Below are positions 44,540-55,894 of a DNA stretch of 64,000 nt, one piece after another. Numbering within the stretch: position 1 is the stretch's first letter; the number at the start of each line of letters is the position of its first letter. The stretch lies in contig OX463815.1 of NCBI GenBank assembly GCA_949825045.1, positions 18,469,231 to 18,533,230 on the forward strand, read 5' to 3'. The notes below the pieces were generated by a model. The model made no database searches, was not told where the DNA came from, and worked only from the letters and a program-made list of their open reading frames with translations. This DNA comes from Argyresthia goedartella (Eukaryota; Arthropoda; Insecta; Lepidoptera; Argyresthiidae). A program made the translations under genes and the position numbers.

Positions 44540-44722
44540 GAGTACTTAAGTTTATGTTTTAAATACAATATTTTATGTGTACTTAAGTTTATGTTTTAAG
44601 TATTTTTTGTTGTTCATACATGTTCAACCTAACACGAAGGATAAAGGTAAGTACCGCTACCGCAGCATTTTGCCCTGATAATTGCTGCGCAAATGAGTAT
44701 TTTTGATGCGCAGTTTAATATT
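44540..44722 (-). mobile_element. MITE (family D), truncated copy
   Basis: Complement of the element at 47974-48228: shares 'tgttcaacctaacacgaagg', 'ctaccgcagcattttgccct' and 'agtatttttgatgcgcagtt'. One terminal repeat is missing. It also has an internal duplication of 'tgtacttaagtttatgtttt'. Confidence 0.7.
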
Positions 44723-44817
44723 TCCCATAATATTCCGTACATTGCCTGAACGCCCCAGGTATTATATACATTGCCTAGGTATTGTATGGAATAACTGCAT
44801 TATACAGATTTTTTAAT

Positions 44818-45065
44818 ACCTTGGACACCTTGGACACTATTTACACACATTGATCTAGCCACAAACTAGGATTCACTGTATCTTGGGTACTAGACAACGA
44901 TACACATACTTATATAGATAAATATTATACTTAGATAGATAAACAACCATGACTAGGGTACAAACATCCGTTCTCATCAACAAATATTTGCCCCCATCGG
45001 GACTCGAACCCGTGACCCTTGGCTTCGTAGGCAGGGACACTGCCGACTCGGCCATTCGGGTCGTC
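44818..45065 (-). repeat. tRNA-derived SINE, family A, copy 3
   Basis: Minus-strand copy of the SINE at 966-1208, almost colinear with it over the full length, including the 'acaaacatccgttctcatca' body. The B-box reads gggttcgagtcc. It lies in intron 2 of the host gene, antisense to it. Confidence 0.78.
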
Positions 45066-46398
45066 ATTGCTGGTAACATATCGAAACAAAGCACCGCCGC
45101 ACAGCATGTCCGTAAGTAAAAAGTGTAACCTACCAATTGACATTTTCAATTATGTTAACTACATAGCGAATTTTCGTTGACCTGTTTTTTTGTTTTAGGA
45201 AAAAAGGGGATGATCAAATCCGACGAGGTCTATTGTAGACAAAAAGGTCATAAAAAAAAAGAAAAGGTAAGGAATTATCACATTGCAGTGCAGCCGCGAT
45301 ATTATTGCAAGTAATGTTAAATATGCGAGTCAAATATAGGTAGGTCGTGTGATGTCATATCTCCATCTTTTCTGATTTCTGATTTTTACGGTTGCGACGT
45401 AGGCCTAAAAGGACTAGTATACAGTAAAACGAAATATAAAAACAAAATCGGCTTGACAGCTTTTTGCACATAAAAATGAGTATAGTAGTGGCGCCATTTT
45501 ACTGTCAAAATCATGACAAATGTTTTCGTCTGCCGGACTTAAAAATAAACGATATATAAAATTAAATTAAAAACAACATCTCCAGATATTGAGGCAATTT
45601 ACAATAAATAAATAAAAATACTTTTTTTTTTAAAAAAAGTTTGTTATTAATTTTAATAGTTATTTTGAAATCCTCAAAAAGTATTAAGGTTTTATAAATT
45701 TATTGACCATTTTGTAGCCCTTGTTGATCCTTTGACACCCTAAACATTCACTTAGCCCTACAACATACAATACCAAAGGGAATTCGCACTCTCTGCGAAA
45801 TTTCATTTTCCAATATGGGAATGGTGTTGAAGTTTTTTTTGGATACTGATAACGAATTCAGGGCAAAATTTGAATTTTCGTAATGTTCTAACCCCCTTTA
45901 TTTTGCATTTCAATGGGTTTAGGTATAGTTTTCAAGATTTATAAGTAACTAAGTGAGTTGATTTCGTAGATGCACAGGAAATATATGTTTTATTTTGATT
46001 TAATTTTACCTTTGCAGAGTTATCTCGGGCAAAATAACAAATACAACGACAAATTTCAAGGAGAATATCAATCCGTTGGTGAATAAATGTTATATATTAC
46101 AATTTATTTCAAGATATAAAATTGCTTCGCTTTCCATGCTTTTTCAACGAACCCGTATAGACAGTGTAATGTAATGGGATATAATTTACTCCAGTCTGTA
46201 GGATAAAATGGGAGAGGGAAGCCTGGAGAGCTTATTGATAAAGCTATCGAGGACGCGTTGTATTTGTTGTAACAAGATCTGTTCATTTAATTTGACGACT
46301 TTTTCATAACAACCCAAATAAATGTGCGGAACTGAGATTGGTCTTTCCGTATGGGAAACGCGAGATAATATAAACATTTATTAACAGGCACAAATATT

Positions 46399-46568
46399 GC
46401 TTCTGGCCCCACACTAGGATACCCTATGTCGTAGCAACCGGAAACAGCGACATCATATACAAATAAACATCTAAGAGCTGTTTTTTTTTCTTTATCCCCA
46501 GTGGGGGATCGAACCCGGAACCTCTTGCATGGTGGGCAGAGCAACTACCGCAGCGCCACAGAGGTCGT
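46399..46568 (-). repeat. tRNA-derived SINE, family B, copy 2
   Basis: Minus-strand copy of the SINE at 4843-5020 with the same head (gacctctgtggcgctgcggt) and an intact B-box (gggttcgatcc). It is antisense within intron 2 of the TSP1 gene. Confidence 0.75.
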
Positions 46569-46857
46569 ACGCACGCATGAGATGGATCGATGCGTAACCT
46601 ATTTAAATTAATGTGCTTTTAAAGAAAGTTGTCACTCATTTAAATCTTACTGCGTTTTCTTTCAGATTCAACCTAGTTCATCTTCGCTCCTCCCTGTGCA
46701 GGCGGAGTTACAGATACTAGAATAATCTTCTTCTGAGTTCGTGATTAGAGCATTCAAACGTATTTTTTTTTACTAAAATTATGATATTTTTTAGCCATAA
46801 TAAGGTCGAATTTGTAACAGTAGCTGAGAAATTTGACATTTTAATTGGTAGAAACGA

Positions 46858-46903
46858 ACAGGTAGATAACTATTTTGACTATTCAAAATAGTTATCCACC
46901 TGT
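46858..46903. repeat. Hairpin with 21-bp arms
   Basis: acaggtagataactattttga pairs with tcaaaatagttatccacctgt with one mismatch and a 4-base loop. Isolated; no flanking element recognised. Confidence 0.6.
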
Positions 46904-47973
46904 CTGTCTGGCCAATGAGCGATCGCCCCTAGTTGAATACCACAAAAGCTGTTTAGGCACTTCATCTTGATATCCAACACTGGTAACCAAACTATGTTGC
47001 CGTGTCGAATGAAGTCTTTTCCTGTTTCACTAAATATGCGCAGCTATGTACGTCGTATGTGTGTTCGTAACATGATTTATTTCTTCTTATTTTGTACATA
47101 TCTAATATACCGTAGTATTTACAAATAATGGGTCAATATATTCTGAGCCTCTACCTCATCTGGAATTTGGCGTTCTAGTTAAATACTTATTATTAAACAT
47201 TAAAATCCGATTTTTCCTCAAGTAAATGTCGCCAGATTATATTCACATATTTATTTAATGCTCAGCCCTAGTTATAACCCTATATTTTATTTAATTGATC
47301 ATAGCGATATCGTGGGGATACGTACCGCGATGTGGGCGTAGTTTTTGTGAAAACCGAATTTTATTCGGTTCAGTCGGTGGAGCAGGAATCAGGTTATTTC
47401 CTGGCAAATTATTATGGATAGATAAGTTATTGTTTCCAGTGTTAGGTTGATAGTTTTTGTATGAATGAGGGAGAGAAATCAATTATTTAATTCTTGCACT
47501 TTACGTACCATTTTGTGATTCATCGATTTTGTTTATCTTCCAATCCAACGACTCTGGTATAAATATAGTACTTATTATGTCACATAAATTTCCTTGTATA
47601 AAACAAACAATCAGTTAGTTATATTGTGTTTTGTTAAAATACTTGTTATGTTGAGTGTTGTTATAAATTGTGCCCAAGGAATATTAAATAAAAATGAATA
47701 TATAAAATAATCAATGCGTTTGAAATTATTCAATCCTTATTGTATTGATTGGTGTGATGTATTTCAAATTCAAATGATTTAATTTCCAGAAGTTATAGAC
47801 TCATTATTATTAGTGCAGTGGCTCCCACACTAGACAGTCTGTCTCTTGCGTGTGTGCCGGTATACAGATTAACAAATTAGCAATAAAATCATTAGGAGGT
47901 ACTCTCTAACTTCTAACTAGAAAACACAATTAATATCTACAAAAACTTAATAAACTACATACCTATTGGGAAA

Positions 47974-48228
47974 TATTAAACTGCACATCAAAAATACTGA
48001 TTTGCACAGCAAATATCAGGGCAAAATGCTGCGGTAGCTTAAGTGAAGGGTAAAGGGGGTGAGCGAAGCGGAACCCCCTTTATCCTTTGTGTTAGGTTGA
48101 ACATGTTAGAACAACAAAAAATACTTAAAACATATACTTAAGTACACATAAAATATTTAAAACATAAAAAGTGTTTTTGTTGATTCTTTTTTGATGTGCA
48201 AATCAGTATTTTTGATGTGCGATTAAAT
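47974..48228. mobile_element. MITE (family D), complete copy
   Basis: 255 bp with inverted ends of about 30 bp: actgcacatcaaaaatactg at the left and cagtatttttgatgtgcgat at the right. The internal part includes 'cagggcaaaatgctgcggta', 'ggtgagcgaagcgg' and 'gttaggttgaacatgtt'. A second complete copy is at 53268-53501 and a truncated one at 44540-44722; all three lie inside introns of the TSP1 gene. Non-coding. Confidence 0.82.
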
Positions 48229-48356
48229 AGCTAGCTATAGCTAGCCATACCTATTTATCTCTTTGTCTATGAGCAGTTTATTCTATATTATTATGAATAA
48301 AAATATAGGTCCAGGTCCATAAAACCTCCAGGGATTTCACAAATCTCATTATTTTA

Positions 48357-48715
48357 CATTCGCGAACGCGAATGCGAATGTGAATTTTGAGAGTGCGAAT
48401 GTACGAATGCAAATGCCAATGCGAATATTTAGGTAACAGCATAAAAAAATAAGATTAACTTAAAGCATCATTTATATTAGGGACTTACTTAGATTAGTCA
48501 GATACATATGATACTAAGGTGTGCGCATGCGCTAGCACAGCACGCATTGCGCCAGACTTGACTTGACTAGCAAACGTTCGCATTAGCATTACATTCGCAT
48601 CGTTTTATGCGATTGAGAATGATAGGTATTGCGAATGCAAAAGCGAATGTCTAAAATTATGCAAATCATTCGCATATGCGAATGCGAGTGCGAATATTCG
48701 TGACATCCCTCGTAC
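48357..48715. repeat. Degenerate gcgaat hexamer clusters in opposite orientations
   Basis: Two clusters of imperfect GCGAAT/ATTCGC hexamers (about 48357-48428 and 48588-48708) surround a stretch without them. The left cluster reads gaacgcgaatgcgaatgtga, the right one gcatatgcgaatgcgagtgc, and both contain both orientations, so the region can pair with itself. Confidence 0.6.
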
Positions 48716-49319
48716 CTATTAATAGAAACATACCATATGTATATCATATTATATGGAGTAATTATATAAAATAATGAATATAAATAAACCTGGGCTTAAT
48801 ACCCTTTACCCCTATTTAGCCAGGTGATTATTTTATATTTTGATTCCTCTATTCTGTTTTACTTTGTGTTCATGTAGTTAACACACTCAGTGCCGGTGTG
48901 TACTTAACTTTACACCGAGGTACGTCTTTTCCCAGGCCGATTTGAACACACCTATTCTAAACACCCAGACCTCACTTCAGATGACTTTTTTACTAGATCT
49001 GGAGTCTCGATCACTTCAGGACTAAGTCAGGATTAACGCGGATTTTGTTACACTGTGCGGCTTGTATGTGTGCGCTTATTGTGTGAGTAAGGTCTAATAC
49101 CTAGAATCGAATGCCTTAATGAAATAAATGTAGTGTGCCCACAGAACAGACTTGACCTGGACTCGAGTAAGATAAGATTCGAGTAGGTGAGCCATACTCC
49201 ACCACGGTAGTTACTGGACCGATACGATATGCTTAAAAGAGTTATTATAAATACGCAAGGGTACATGTAGATAGATTTATCCCTAATTACATGGTGTACA
49301 TTATGTTCTAATCTTATTA

Positions 49320-49690
49320 TCATCATCATCATCATACTCAGCCCACATCGACCCACTGCTGGGCATAGGCCTCTTCTTTAAAGCACCAATCTCCCAGATC
49401 CTGTGCTAATCGCACCCAGTGGGATCCCGACGACTTGATGATATCGTCGGACCATCGGGCTGGTGGTCTACCCACTGGCCTTGTCGCTCCTCGGGGCCAC
49501 CAGTCTGTGACTGCTTTGGTCCACCTTTCGTTTTCCCGTCTAGCCAAGTGTCCCGCCCATCTCCACTTCAATCTCGTCATCCATCTGCGACCTTCGTTTT
49601 CCGTCGTATTTCGACGTTTGGCACACGGTCAACGACAGAGATGCCCAACATGGAACGCTCCATCGCTCTTTGTGCTCTAATCTTATACTA
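49320..49690 (-). mobile_element. RTE-type LINE 3' end
   Basis: The minus-strand frame 49580-49338 reads RLKWRWAGHLARRENERWTK, then VGRPPARWSDDIIKSSGSHW and EEAYAQQWVDVG, the conserved C-terminal end of insect RTE elements. Upstream codons (to about 49690) continue the frame with ERSMLGISVVDRVPNVEIRR-like sequence. The 3' tail is (atgatg)n at 49321-49334. 5' truncated; the catalytic core is absent. It sits antisense in intron 2 of the host gene. Confidence 0.85.
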
Positions 49691-50463
49691 TACTATTTTA
49701 TTATGATGTAATGCTATAGTATCCGTATCTGAATTCTAAACACACAATCACATGCATCCTGTACACAAAATGATGGATTGATAAGTGTTCCCCGGATTTT
49801 GGTGACATTTTAATTCACTTTATTTGCCTAAGCTGAGAATAAACACAACCCGTAAATATAAACAAACGTTTATCGGAATTGGGTTGTCCTAATTCCGATT
49901 AACGGGTTTCACTTAATTTATAGAGTTCATGGTCGAATTAGGATGAAATTTAAGCAACAAACAAGTTAACTTTAAGTAATTTAATGAGTTGCATCCTTCC
50001 TTACTTATGAATTATGAATTATGCTCTACTTTTTCACGCCTGTAATTTGCAGCTCTAGCTACTCCTTATTCGGAATACACCCGATGATTTCATCTTGCTA
50101 ACAGCTTTGAAATTCGCTATAACTTAATCGTTATAGGAATTAATTGGTTTGATTAATAGCTCGGTAATCATAAAAGATCACGGTGTCACAATGAAGTGCC
50201 CTTTAATGTATGCGAGTATAATACAGTCGAGCCTTATACCTTGTATTAGAGGGGATTCCCTCTAATTAAAGGCTAAGGTGTAAGGCTCCACTGTATTTCC
50301 CATTATCGTCTAATACCACAATCCACTTTAATATTACGCATTATATTGTGATTGTTATTGTAAGTAAATACAGCTAGGGGCAACACGGAATTCAACGTAT
50401 GTTTACAAGCAAAGCCAGCCGTGCCGTGTTCAGTTTGAAAGAAAACATGTGTCTTGTTTACAG

Positions 50464-50551
50464 TTGTGCAGACTCCCGCGACAGAACAGATCGAGGGAAG
50501 AGTGGGGAGAATGTCCGGGCTGGTAGCGGTGAAGATAGGAGAAAACATCGG
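50464..50551 (+). CDS. TSP1-repeat protein gene, candidate exon 3
   Basis: Acceptor ttgtttacag, donor catcgg|gtaaca. It encodes CADSRDRTDRGKSGENVRAG and SGEDRRKHR, a charged, low-complexity linker. Phases fit on both sides: exon 2 ends with two bases that this exon completes to Ser, and its end is at a codon boundary as exon 4 requires. A nearby alternative acceptor (50470) would give a stop in frame. Composition is unlike that of a folded domain, and the reading frame also stays open outside the exon (50399-50665), so support is weaker than for exons 2, 4 and 5. Confidence 0.5.
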
Positions 50552-52355
50552 GTAACAACCAAAGATTTTTATCTGGTTACTATTCATCTTTGCCTTATTA
50601 CCAACTGTTCACCAAATAGAGTAAAAAGTAATGCAAAAAATAAATTGACATCCCAAATTAACTGAATGTTTTATACTTAACTACGTGGGGTAGCCTCGCG
50701 TCGCTTCGTCTCCAGGTTGTATTATAACTTTGTAACCTAACTCTTTAACTTTAGTATTTGTACAGAAAGTGACCTATGACATCCAATATTTCTTGATAAT
50801 TCTGTGAGAAGACTGGGGGGCACTAAATTTGGTGATTATTGAACATAATTGGGAGTCAAAACTTATATTGGTAAACAATCGATTTGTTGCCTAATTTTTC
50901 AATGCAATTTTAGTTGTTGCTGTTTGCTTTAAGAACAAAATGGGTAATACAATACTATATCAGCTAATTAAAAGTCCATAATGTTTGCTAATGATATTAC
51001 ATACTTACAGATAATACAGACTTACAGATTTATCCAGAGAAATCTTACACTCCCGAGCGCCACCGTCGTTTTGTAGGACCCGGATTTCATTCAATAGAAA
51101 TTCAAACCCTATCCTTATCTTCGTTTTCTATTCAACGAATTGATTTGAAGCGAGAACATTCGTTTATTTATTTCCTTCATGCTCCCAAGAATTTATTCAG
51201 CGTATCCTCGGTGGATTTCAGTTTCAGGCCATCCCATTTTACAGTCGACAGAGTATTCCTGTTACCCCCTATGTGGCTTCGTTATTACATATATATTTCA
51301 TGGGCTCTTGTGAAAATGGACATCTTCATTTGTACAAAGTGAAGATGTTTGCTTCGTAAAAATACACTTGAGAGCAATAATTGCGGGTCACATATAAAAA
51401 CCCTAATTTCTCGAAATAATTAAATGTGTTTGAATAGCCCTAAAAATAAAAATAGTAATTTGCCATTAAGTATTTATTTATAATGATTTAATTTAAGAAA
51501 CAGTACCAAATTTATCCTAAAACAAAAAAGAGAACACCGTATTTTCTTTCATTTTTAAATTTTCTCAATTTCTAGAAGTTTGATTTGCGTCCACATGCTT
51601 TCAAGATCCTGCGGTTTTGCGCTGAACACCAGGTTTCTGATCCGATGTTGGGCAATATTCTCCCATTCCTGTAGCAGTGCAATTTTGAGCTCTCGAAGAC
51701 TAATCGGAGAAATCTGCCGTTATTTTACAGATCGTTTGAGCTCGATCTAGACATGCTCATGCTGGTTAAGGAAGGTCAGCCCTGCATGCTGGCCACGCCT
51801 TACGACATGTACATAACCTAAAGGTCATATCTGACCGCCGGGCATTATCATTATCATGGATATTACAGTATTAACATATAAACTCAAACAAAATGATAAA
51901 TGGACCAGCTAGGAGTATTCTACGTATTTCGCGCTGTTTAAATAGCCCTTTCAAAAAGCACCAGCACCATGCAACTCTGTGAAGAAATTCAACCCAGATG
52001 AACGGAACTCTGTGAGTAGATGTGATGGTGACGTACCACAAGAGCTTCTCAAGAATTATCAACGGCAGTCAGGACCATCCCGTCATCAGATAGGATCATG
52101 GGCAAATCGAGGGTAGTCTTAAAATGCTAAATGCACACCCACAGGGATTTGGATATTTTGTATAATATCTCGTGCATTTGAAAACTTTAGTCCTCGGGAA
52201 GCATGACTTGGGAATTGGAACTGATGATGAAGACAATAGATTGCCATCGGAACTACTAAATTCAGGGTATTTAATGGATTAGGATATTATTGCTTAAATG
52301 GTTAAGTTTTACTTTTTGTTAAATTGATTTCTAAGTTATACTGTTCTATTTTCAG
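50552..52355 (+). other. Intron 3 of the TSP1 gene
   Basis: About 1.8 kb. It contains a Tc1 relic on the minus strand (51560-51870). 50552-51540 shows nothing I can assign. Confidence 0.6.
51560..51870 (-). pseudogene. Tc1-like transposase relic, C-terminal half
   Basis: Reading leftward: HDNARRSDMTFRL (second catalytic Asp), WPACRADL, then one frame over NQHEHV-stop-IELKRS (the NPIEHVW block with a stop at Trp), and LRELKIALLQEWENIAQHRI followed by RNLVFSAKPQDLESMWTQIK. The order is that of a Tc1 catalytic domain, with stops and shifts. Sequence up to about 52060 may continue the element, but I could not read the first Asp block. It is unrelated in detail to the intact Tc1 at 8819-10377. 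Confidence 0.7.
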
Positions 52356-52474
52356 CAGCCATTAGAGATGCGTCAAATTAACATCTCACCGGTCGTGCCG
52401 ATGAGGTATCGAGGCTTCTCCCCCTGGGGTCCTTGGAGTACGTGCTCAAGGAAATGTACTACTGTGAGACGAAG
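52356..52474 (+). CDS. TSP1-repeat protein gene, exon 4 (start of second TSP1 repeat)
   Basis: Acceptor ctgttctattttcag, donor cgaag|gtaatt. Encodes QPLEMRQINISPVVPMRYRG then FSPWGPWSTCSRKCTTVRRR. SPWGPWSTCSRKC is a textbook TSP1 start (W-x-x-W-x-x-C-S-x-x-C) with the arginine ladder RRR after it. It enters at phase 0 and leaves at phase 2; the last Arg codon is completed by exon 5, which continues the same repeat. Together with exon 2 this makes at least two TSP1 repeats in the protein. Confidence 0.92.
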
Positions 52475-52567
52475 GTAATTAACAAAGTCACGCTGTCACA
52501 CTTTTTAACCTAATCATCGTCACGGAAAACAAGGGCCCGTACGCACAAACTGCTCTCATATAAAGTA

Positions 52568-52760
52568 AAGCTTAAGGTTCGTTTATCGGTAATAAGCAAC
52601 TCGATTCGTGGTGGTTAAAAATTTAGACGAAACCTATTAAAATAATAGAAGCTCACACAGCAACGTGGCTGTTTGTTATATAATTAATAGAAATTGTTAA
52701 TTATATACTCTTTGTTAGTTACGCCAGTCGCTGCCGCAGGTCGTAGCGGAAATTGTATGT
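52568..52760 (+). repeat. Dispersed repeat, copy 2
   Basis: Shares ordered blocks with 21715-21880 (ggttcgtttatcggtaa, gcaactcgattcgtggt, cagtcgctgccgcag), with an internal AT-rich insertion. Non-coding. Confidence 0.55.
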
Positions 52761-53267
52761 TTTTAATTATTTATTCACACACAGTTTTAAGCTAATTTGA
52801 ATTCCTATTTTTTTGACTCAAGAACCAAATCGATATATTAAGTTTTAGGTGAAAAACATTATTTTTTTCATGTGGGAACTACATATTTTCAAAAACACAG
52901 ATTGAAAAAAGAGATGTCTTATGGTCTTAATGACATACTACCCGGGCGAGCTAAGTTGACACCTGGCTCGAGTGACGTTTATACAAAGTACAGTGTATAC
53001 AGTACGGTTTTACATATTGCTAAATCGAAAGTTGATAATCGATATTAGGTTTACTCACATACATATATAGAGTAGACAACGCAAGTACGGATAAATGTAT
53101 GAGAACCAAGTGTGTAAAATTTTTACCACCTGCGTGACGTCACGAGCGCCTTTTAAATCTGTAAATAGTTTTTTTTTTGTACACGTTTTTTTTTGTAGAT
53201 GTCCTTTCTGTTTTATTGTATCTTATGTTGTTTTATGTGCAATAAATATATACTAAAATATACGAAA

Positions 53268-53501
53268 TATTAAACTGCACATCAATTATACTGATTTGCA
53301 CAGCAAATATACTGATTTTCACAGCAAATATCAGGGCAAAATACTGCGGTAGCTCAGGTGAAGGGTAAATGGGGTGAGCGAAGCGAAATCCCCTTTATCC
53401 TTCGTATTAGGTTGAACATGTACGAACAACAAAAATACTAAAAGTGTTTTTACTGATCCTTTTTTGCTGTGTAATCAGTATTTTTGATGTGCGATTAAAT
53501 A
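53268..53501. mobile_element. MITE (family D), second complete copy
   Basis: Colinear with 47974-48228 but with a local duplication near the left end (the block 'tgatttgcacagcaaatata' is nearly repeated) and a deletion in the middle. The ends are preserved (taaactgcacatcaa … ttgatgtgcgatta). Confidence 0.8.
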
Positions 53502-54344
53502 TTAGCCTTATTAAATACTCCATTTTTGCTAGCCCATCGCTGCAGCTATGGAGATTAAAGATTTGATCACAATGTTTTCCATCACCGTTAGAACGTTTCA
53601 TTATCGATGTGTTCTGTTGAATGCACCCATTGGTGTAACACGCTAAACTAACTGTCAGTGAGTGACAGACAACGCACAACCAAAACCTATAATATTGATT
53701 ATGTACATTGAATTTCGATTTAGTAATATGTAATACTGTACTGTACAAACTGTACTTTGCCCAAACGTAATTCGAGTCAATTGCCCTCTTAGCGCGCCCG
53801 GGTAGTATGTATATTTTTAGGGGTTTTGGGAAGTATCTACTATTAACACAAAGAGTTTCGTTTATCTGAGACTATAATGATGGCAACGCCAGTATGTCAT
53901 CTTGAAGCGCTCTTCCTTGCGCTTCAGAGAGAACGCGAGCGTGAGACAGGGATAGCATGAGTTTGATCGACTGTCAAACTTTGAGCAGTCGATTGTGCGT
54001 CCGGGAAAAGGTCATGTAATCTCGGAGCGTAGTCAAACGGCATTCTCGCCATGCGCTATGACGTCACGTGTATGTTAACGTATGCTAACCCTCGGATCAA
54101 CACCTCATTATATTTATATTTTTTAATTCCACCAGGGATATTGTCGTCGCATGTTAGGGTCAAAGCATGATTTTGTTTGAGTCTGCATATGAATCGCCCT
54201 AATTGTTTAGTTTTCTGATTCTCTATAAAATAAATGTATTAGCATTAAGCAAGACATTCCCTCTTGGGTAGGTACCTAATCAATTCCGATTGGGTAGAAA
54301 ATTGGTCAAGAATGAATTTCCTATGAAAACATTTCATAATTTTC

Positions 54345-54470
54345 ATAATTTCTTTATTGCACACAAAATTTAAATCAAACTTACATTGAAGACAAAACAG
54401 TGGACAACGGCGGTCATATCTCTAAATAAGAGATCACTTTCAGCAAACATCTGATCGAGGAACAAAATAT
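54345..54470 (-). mobile_element. LINE 3' UTR, minus strand
   Basis: Complement of the 27600-27770 block: 'tttgctgaaagtgatctctt', 'agagatatgaccgccgttg' and 'gtgtgcaataaagaaattat'. Same LINE family as 27355-27770 and 36293-36420. Confidence 0.75.
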
Positions 54471-54618
54471 TTATGTTTTTATCTCCTTCTATCTATCAGT
54501 TCAATAATACTTTATACTTTTGATGATTCTACAAAGAAGTAGAGAACAAATTCTAGAGAATAACCCATCTAGGAATACCTCTAGCTATGCGGGACCAAAA
54601 CCAGTTGTTTTGGAAATA

Positions 54619-55892
54619 TTAGGTCCTTACATATGAAATTGGCGTTTTGAATGGGAGGAACATAAAGTCGTTTTTTTTTTTAAATATAATATATTTATTT
54701 AATCAAAGTATGTACCATTGCTATCTATACACATTTGCCATCTCATAAGTAGTTCTTCGATCCCTTTACTAAAAAAAAACATTCGGACGGGAGTCAATAA
54801 AATCTTTGAAGGCGGTTTGGACTGCCCCATCAGAGTTGAATTTTTTACCTTTCAAGAAGTTATCCAAATTTCGAAAAAAAATGGTAATCTGTTGGAACAA
54901 GGTCCGGAAAGTACGGTGGATGTCTTAGATATTCCAATTGAAGCTCCTCTAATATGGTAGCCGTCTGTTGTGCAGTGTGTGGTCTAGCGTTATCATGAAG
55001 CAGCAGTTGCCTGGAGCGATTGACCAGCCTCGGTTGTTTAGCAGCTAGCTTTTCCATCATGATTTGCAGTTGCTGACAATAGACATCTGCCGTAATCGTC
55101 TGGCCAGATTTAAGAAAGCTCTAGAGAACGACACCAGCACAAGTCCACCAAATGCTCACAAGTAACTTTTTTGGAGTCAATTTTCGCTTGGGGCATGGTT
55201 CGGCAGGGTTCAGCCATTGCGATGAGCGCTTCCGATTATTGTACACTTTTCATCATAGGCAATGATTCGATTAAAAAACTTTTCATTATTGTGCCGGGTG
55301 AGTAATGCAACGCAGCAGTCAACGCGCGTTTGTTGATTTGCTTCACTCAGTTCGTGAGGTACCCACCTTTCAAGCTTTTTCACCTTCCCAACTTGCTTCA
55401 AGTGGATTAAAACAGTTTTATAACTAACACCGCAGCCTGCAGCTAACTCGGACGTGGTTTGTGATGGATCCGCTTCCACATAAGCCTTCAATTCTTCATT
55501 ATCAACTTTGGTCTCCGGCCGTCTACGGGGCTTGTTCTGCAGGTCGAAATTTCCAGAACGAAAACGTTGGAACCAAAAACGCACTGTGTTTTCTTTTGCG
55601 GCACCGTCGCCATACACATCATTAATCCTTCGAGCCGTTTCTGCAGCACTTGTGCCAAGGTAGAACTCACACTCGTAAATAACGCGATATTTCAAGTTTT
55701 CCATTTTGTAAGCTGAGTGACGCAAGAAAAAAAACAATTGAGGAAAAAACAAATGAATTATAATTTTAAAAACACAAATACATGAGTAAATAGCTGTATA
55801 AATTTGAATTTGGAGTTCCTAACCATAGAGGAGATATTTGAGATCAAAGTGGCCAGTACGGCGAAACGCCAATTTCATATGTAAGGACCTAA
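54619..55892 (-). mobile_element. mariner (DD34D) transposon, inactive
   Basis: 1,274 bp, with ends ttaggtccttacatatgaaa (left) and its complement (right). About 27-29 bases match, and TA flanks both sides (54617-54618, 55893-55894). It contains a broken transposase on the minus strand. Its ends are shared by the MITEs at 2639-3057, 23129-23550 and 55895-56306. Confidence 0.92.
54760..55704 (-). pseudogene. mariner transposase, broken
   Basis: Starts MENLKYRVIYECEFYLGTSA at 55704; the longer open frame upstream runs into non-coding element DNA. A helix-turn-helix region (RINDVYGDGAAKENTVRFWF) and a PRRRPE linker are followed by the mariner signature RWVPHEL (about residue 125) and IAYDEKC (first catalytic Asp). 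A shift or stop follows at about 55210, and coding sequence resumes at 55060-54860 with LLLHDNARPHTA and YFPDLVPTDYHFF. There are 34 residues between the second and third Asp, as in mariner DD34D. It cannot make an active enzyme as it stands. It lies in intron 4 of the host gene, antisense to it. Confidence 0.9.
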
Positions 55893-55894
55893 TA

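Larger units (their letters stand above)
43083..50463 (+). other. Intron 2 of the TSP1 gene
   Basis: About 7.4 kb, filled by elements: a CR1-like LINE tail (43600-44085), a truncated MITE (44540-44722), SINE A (44818-45065), SINE B (46399-46568), a 21-bp-arm hairpin (46858-46903), a MITE (47974-48228), a gcgaat-rich stretch (48357-48715) and an RTE tail (49320-49690). Two further splice-bounded segments, 45199-45266 and 46018-46078, are discussed in the findings. 46600-47970 and 49691-50463 show nothing I can assign. Confidence 0.65.

Noticed and set aside
46666..46724. Candidate plus-strand exon after ttctttcag ending in a stop
   Set aside because: Its frame does not fit the phases of the recognised exons without a stop, and it carries no domain.
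47291..47482. Minus-strand candidate exon (Asn/Pro-rich, donor gcg|gtacgt)
   Set aside because: There is no usable acceptor or ATG between the open segment and an upstream in-frame stop.
50399..50665. 88-codon single-exon ORF
   Set aside because: Its coding-like core coincides with a phase-compatible exon of the TSP1 gene; the flanks look like intron sequence.
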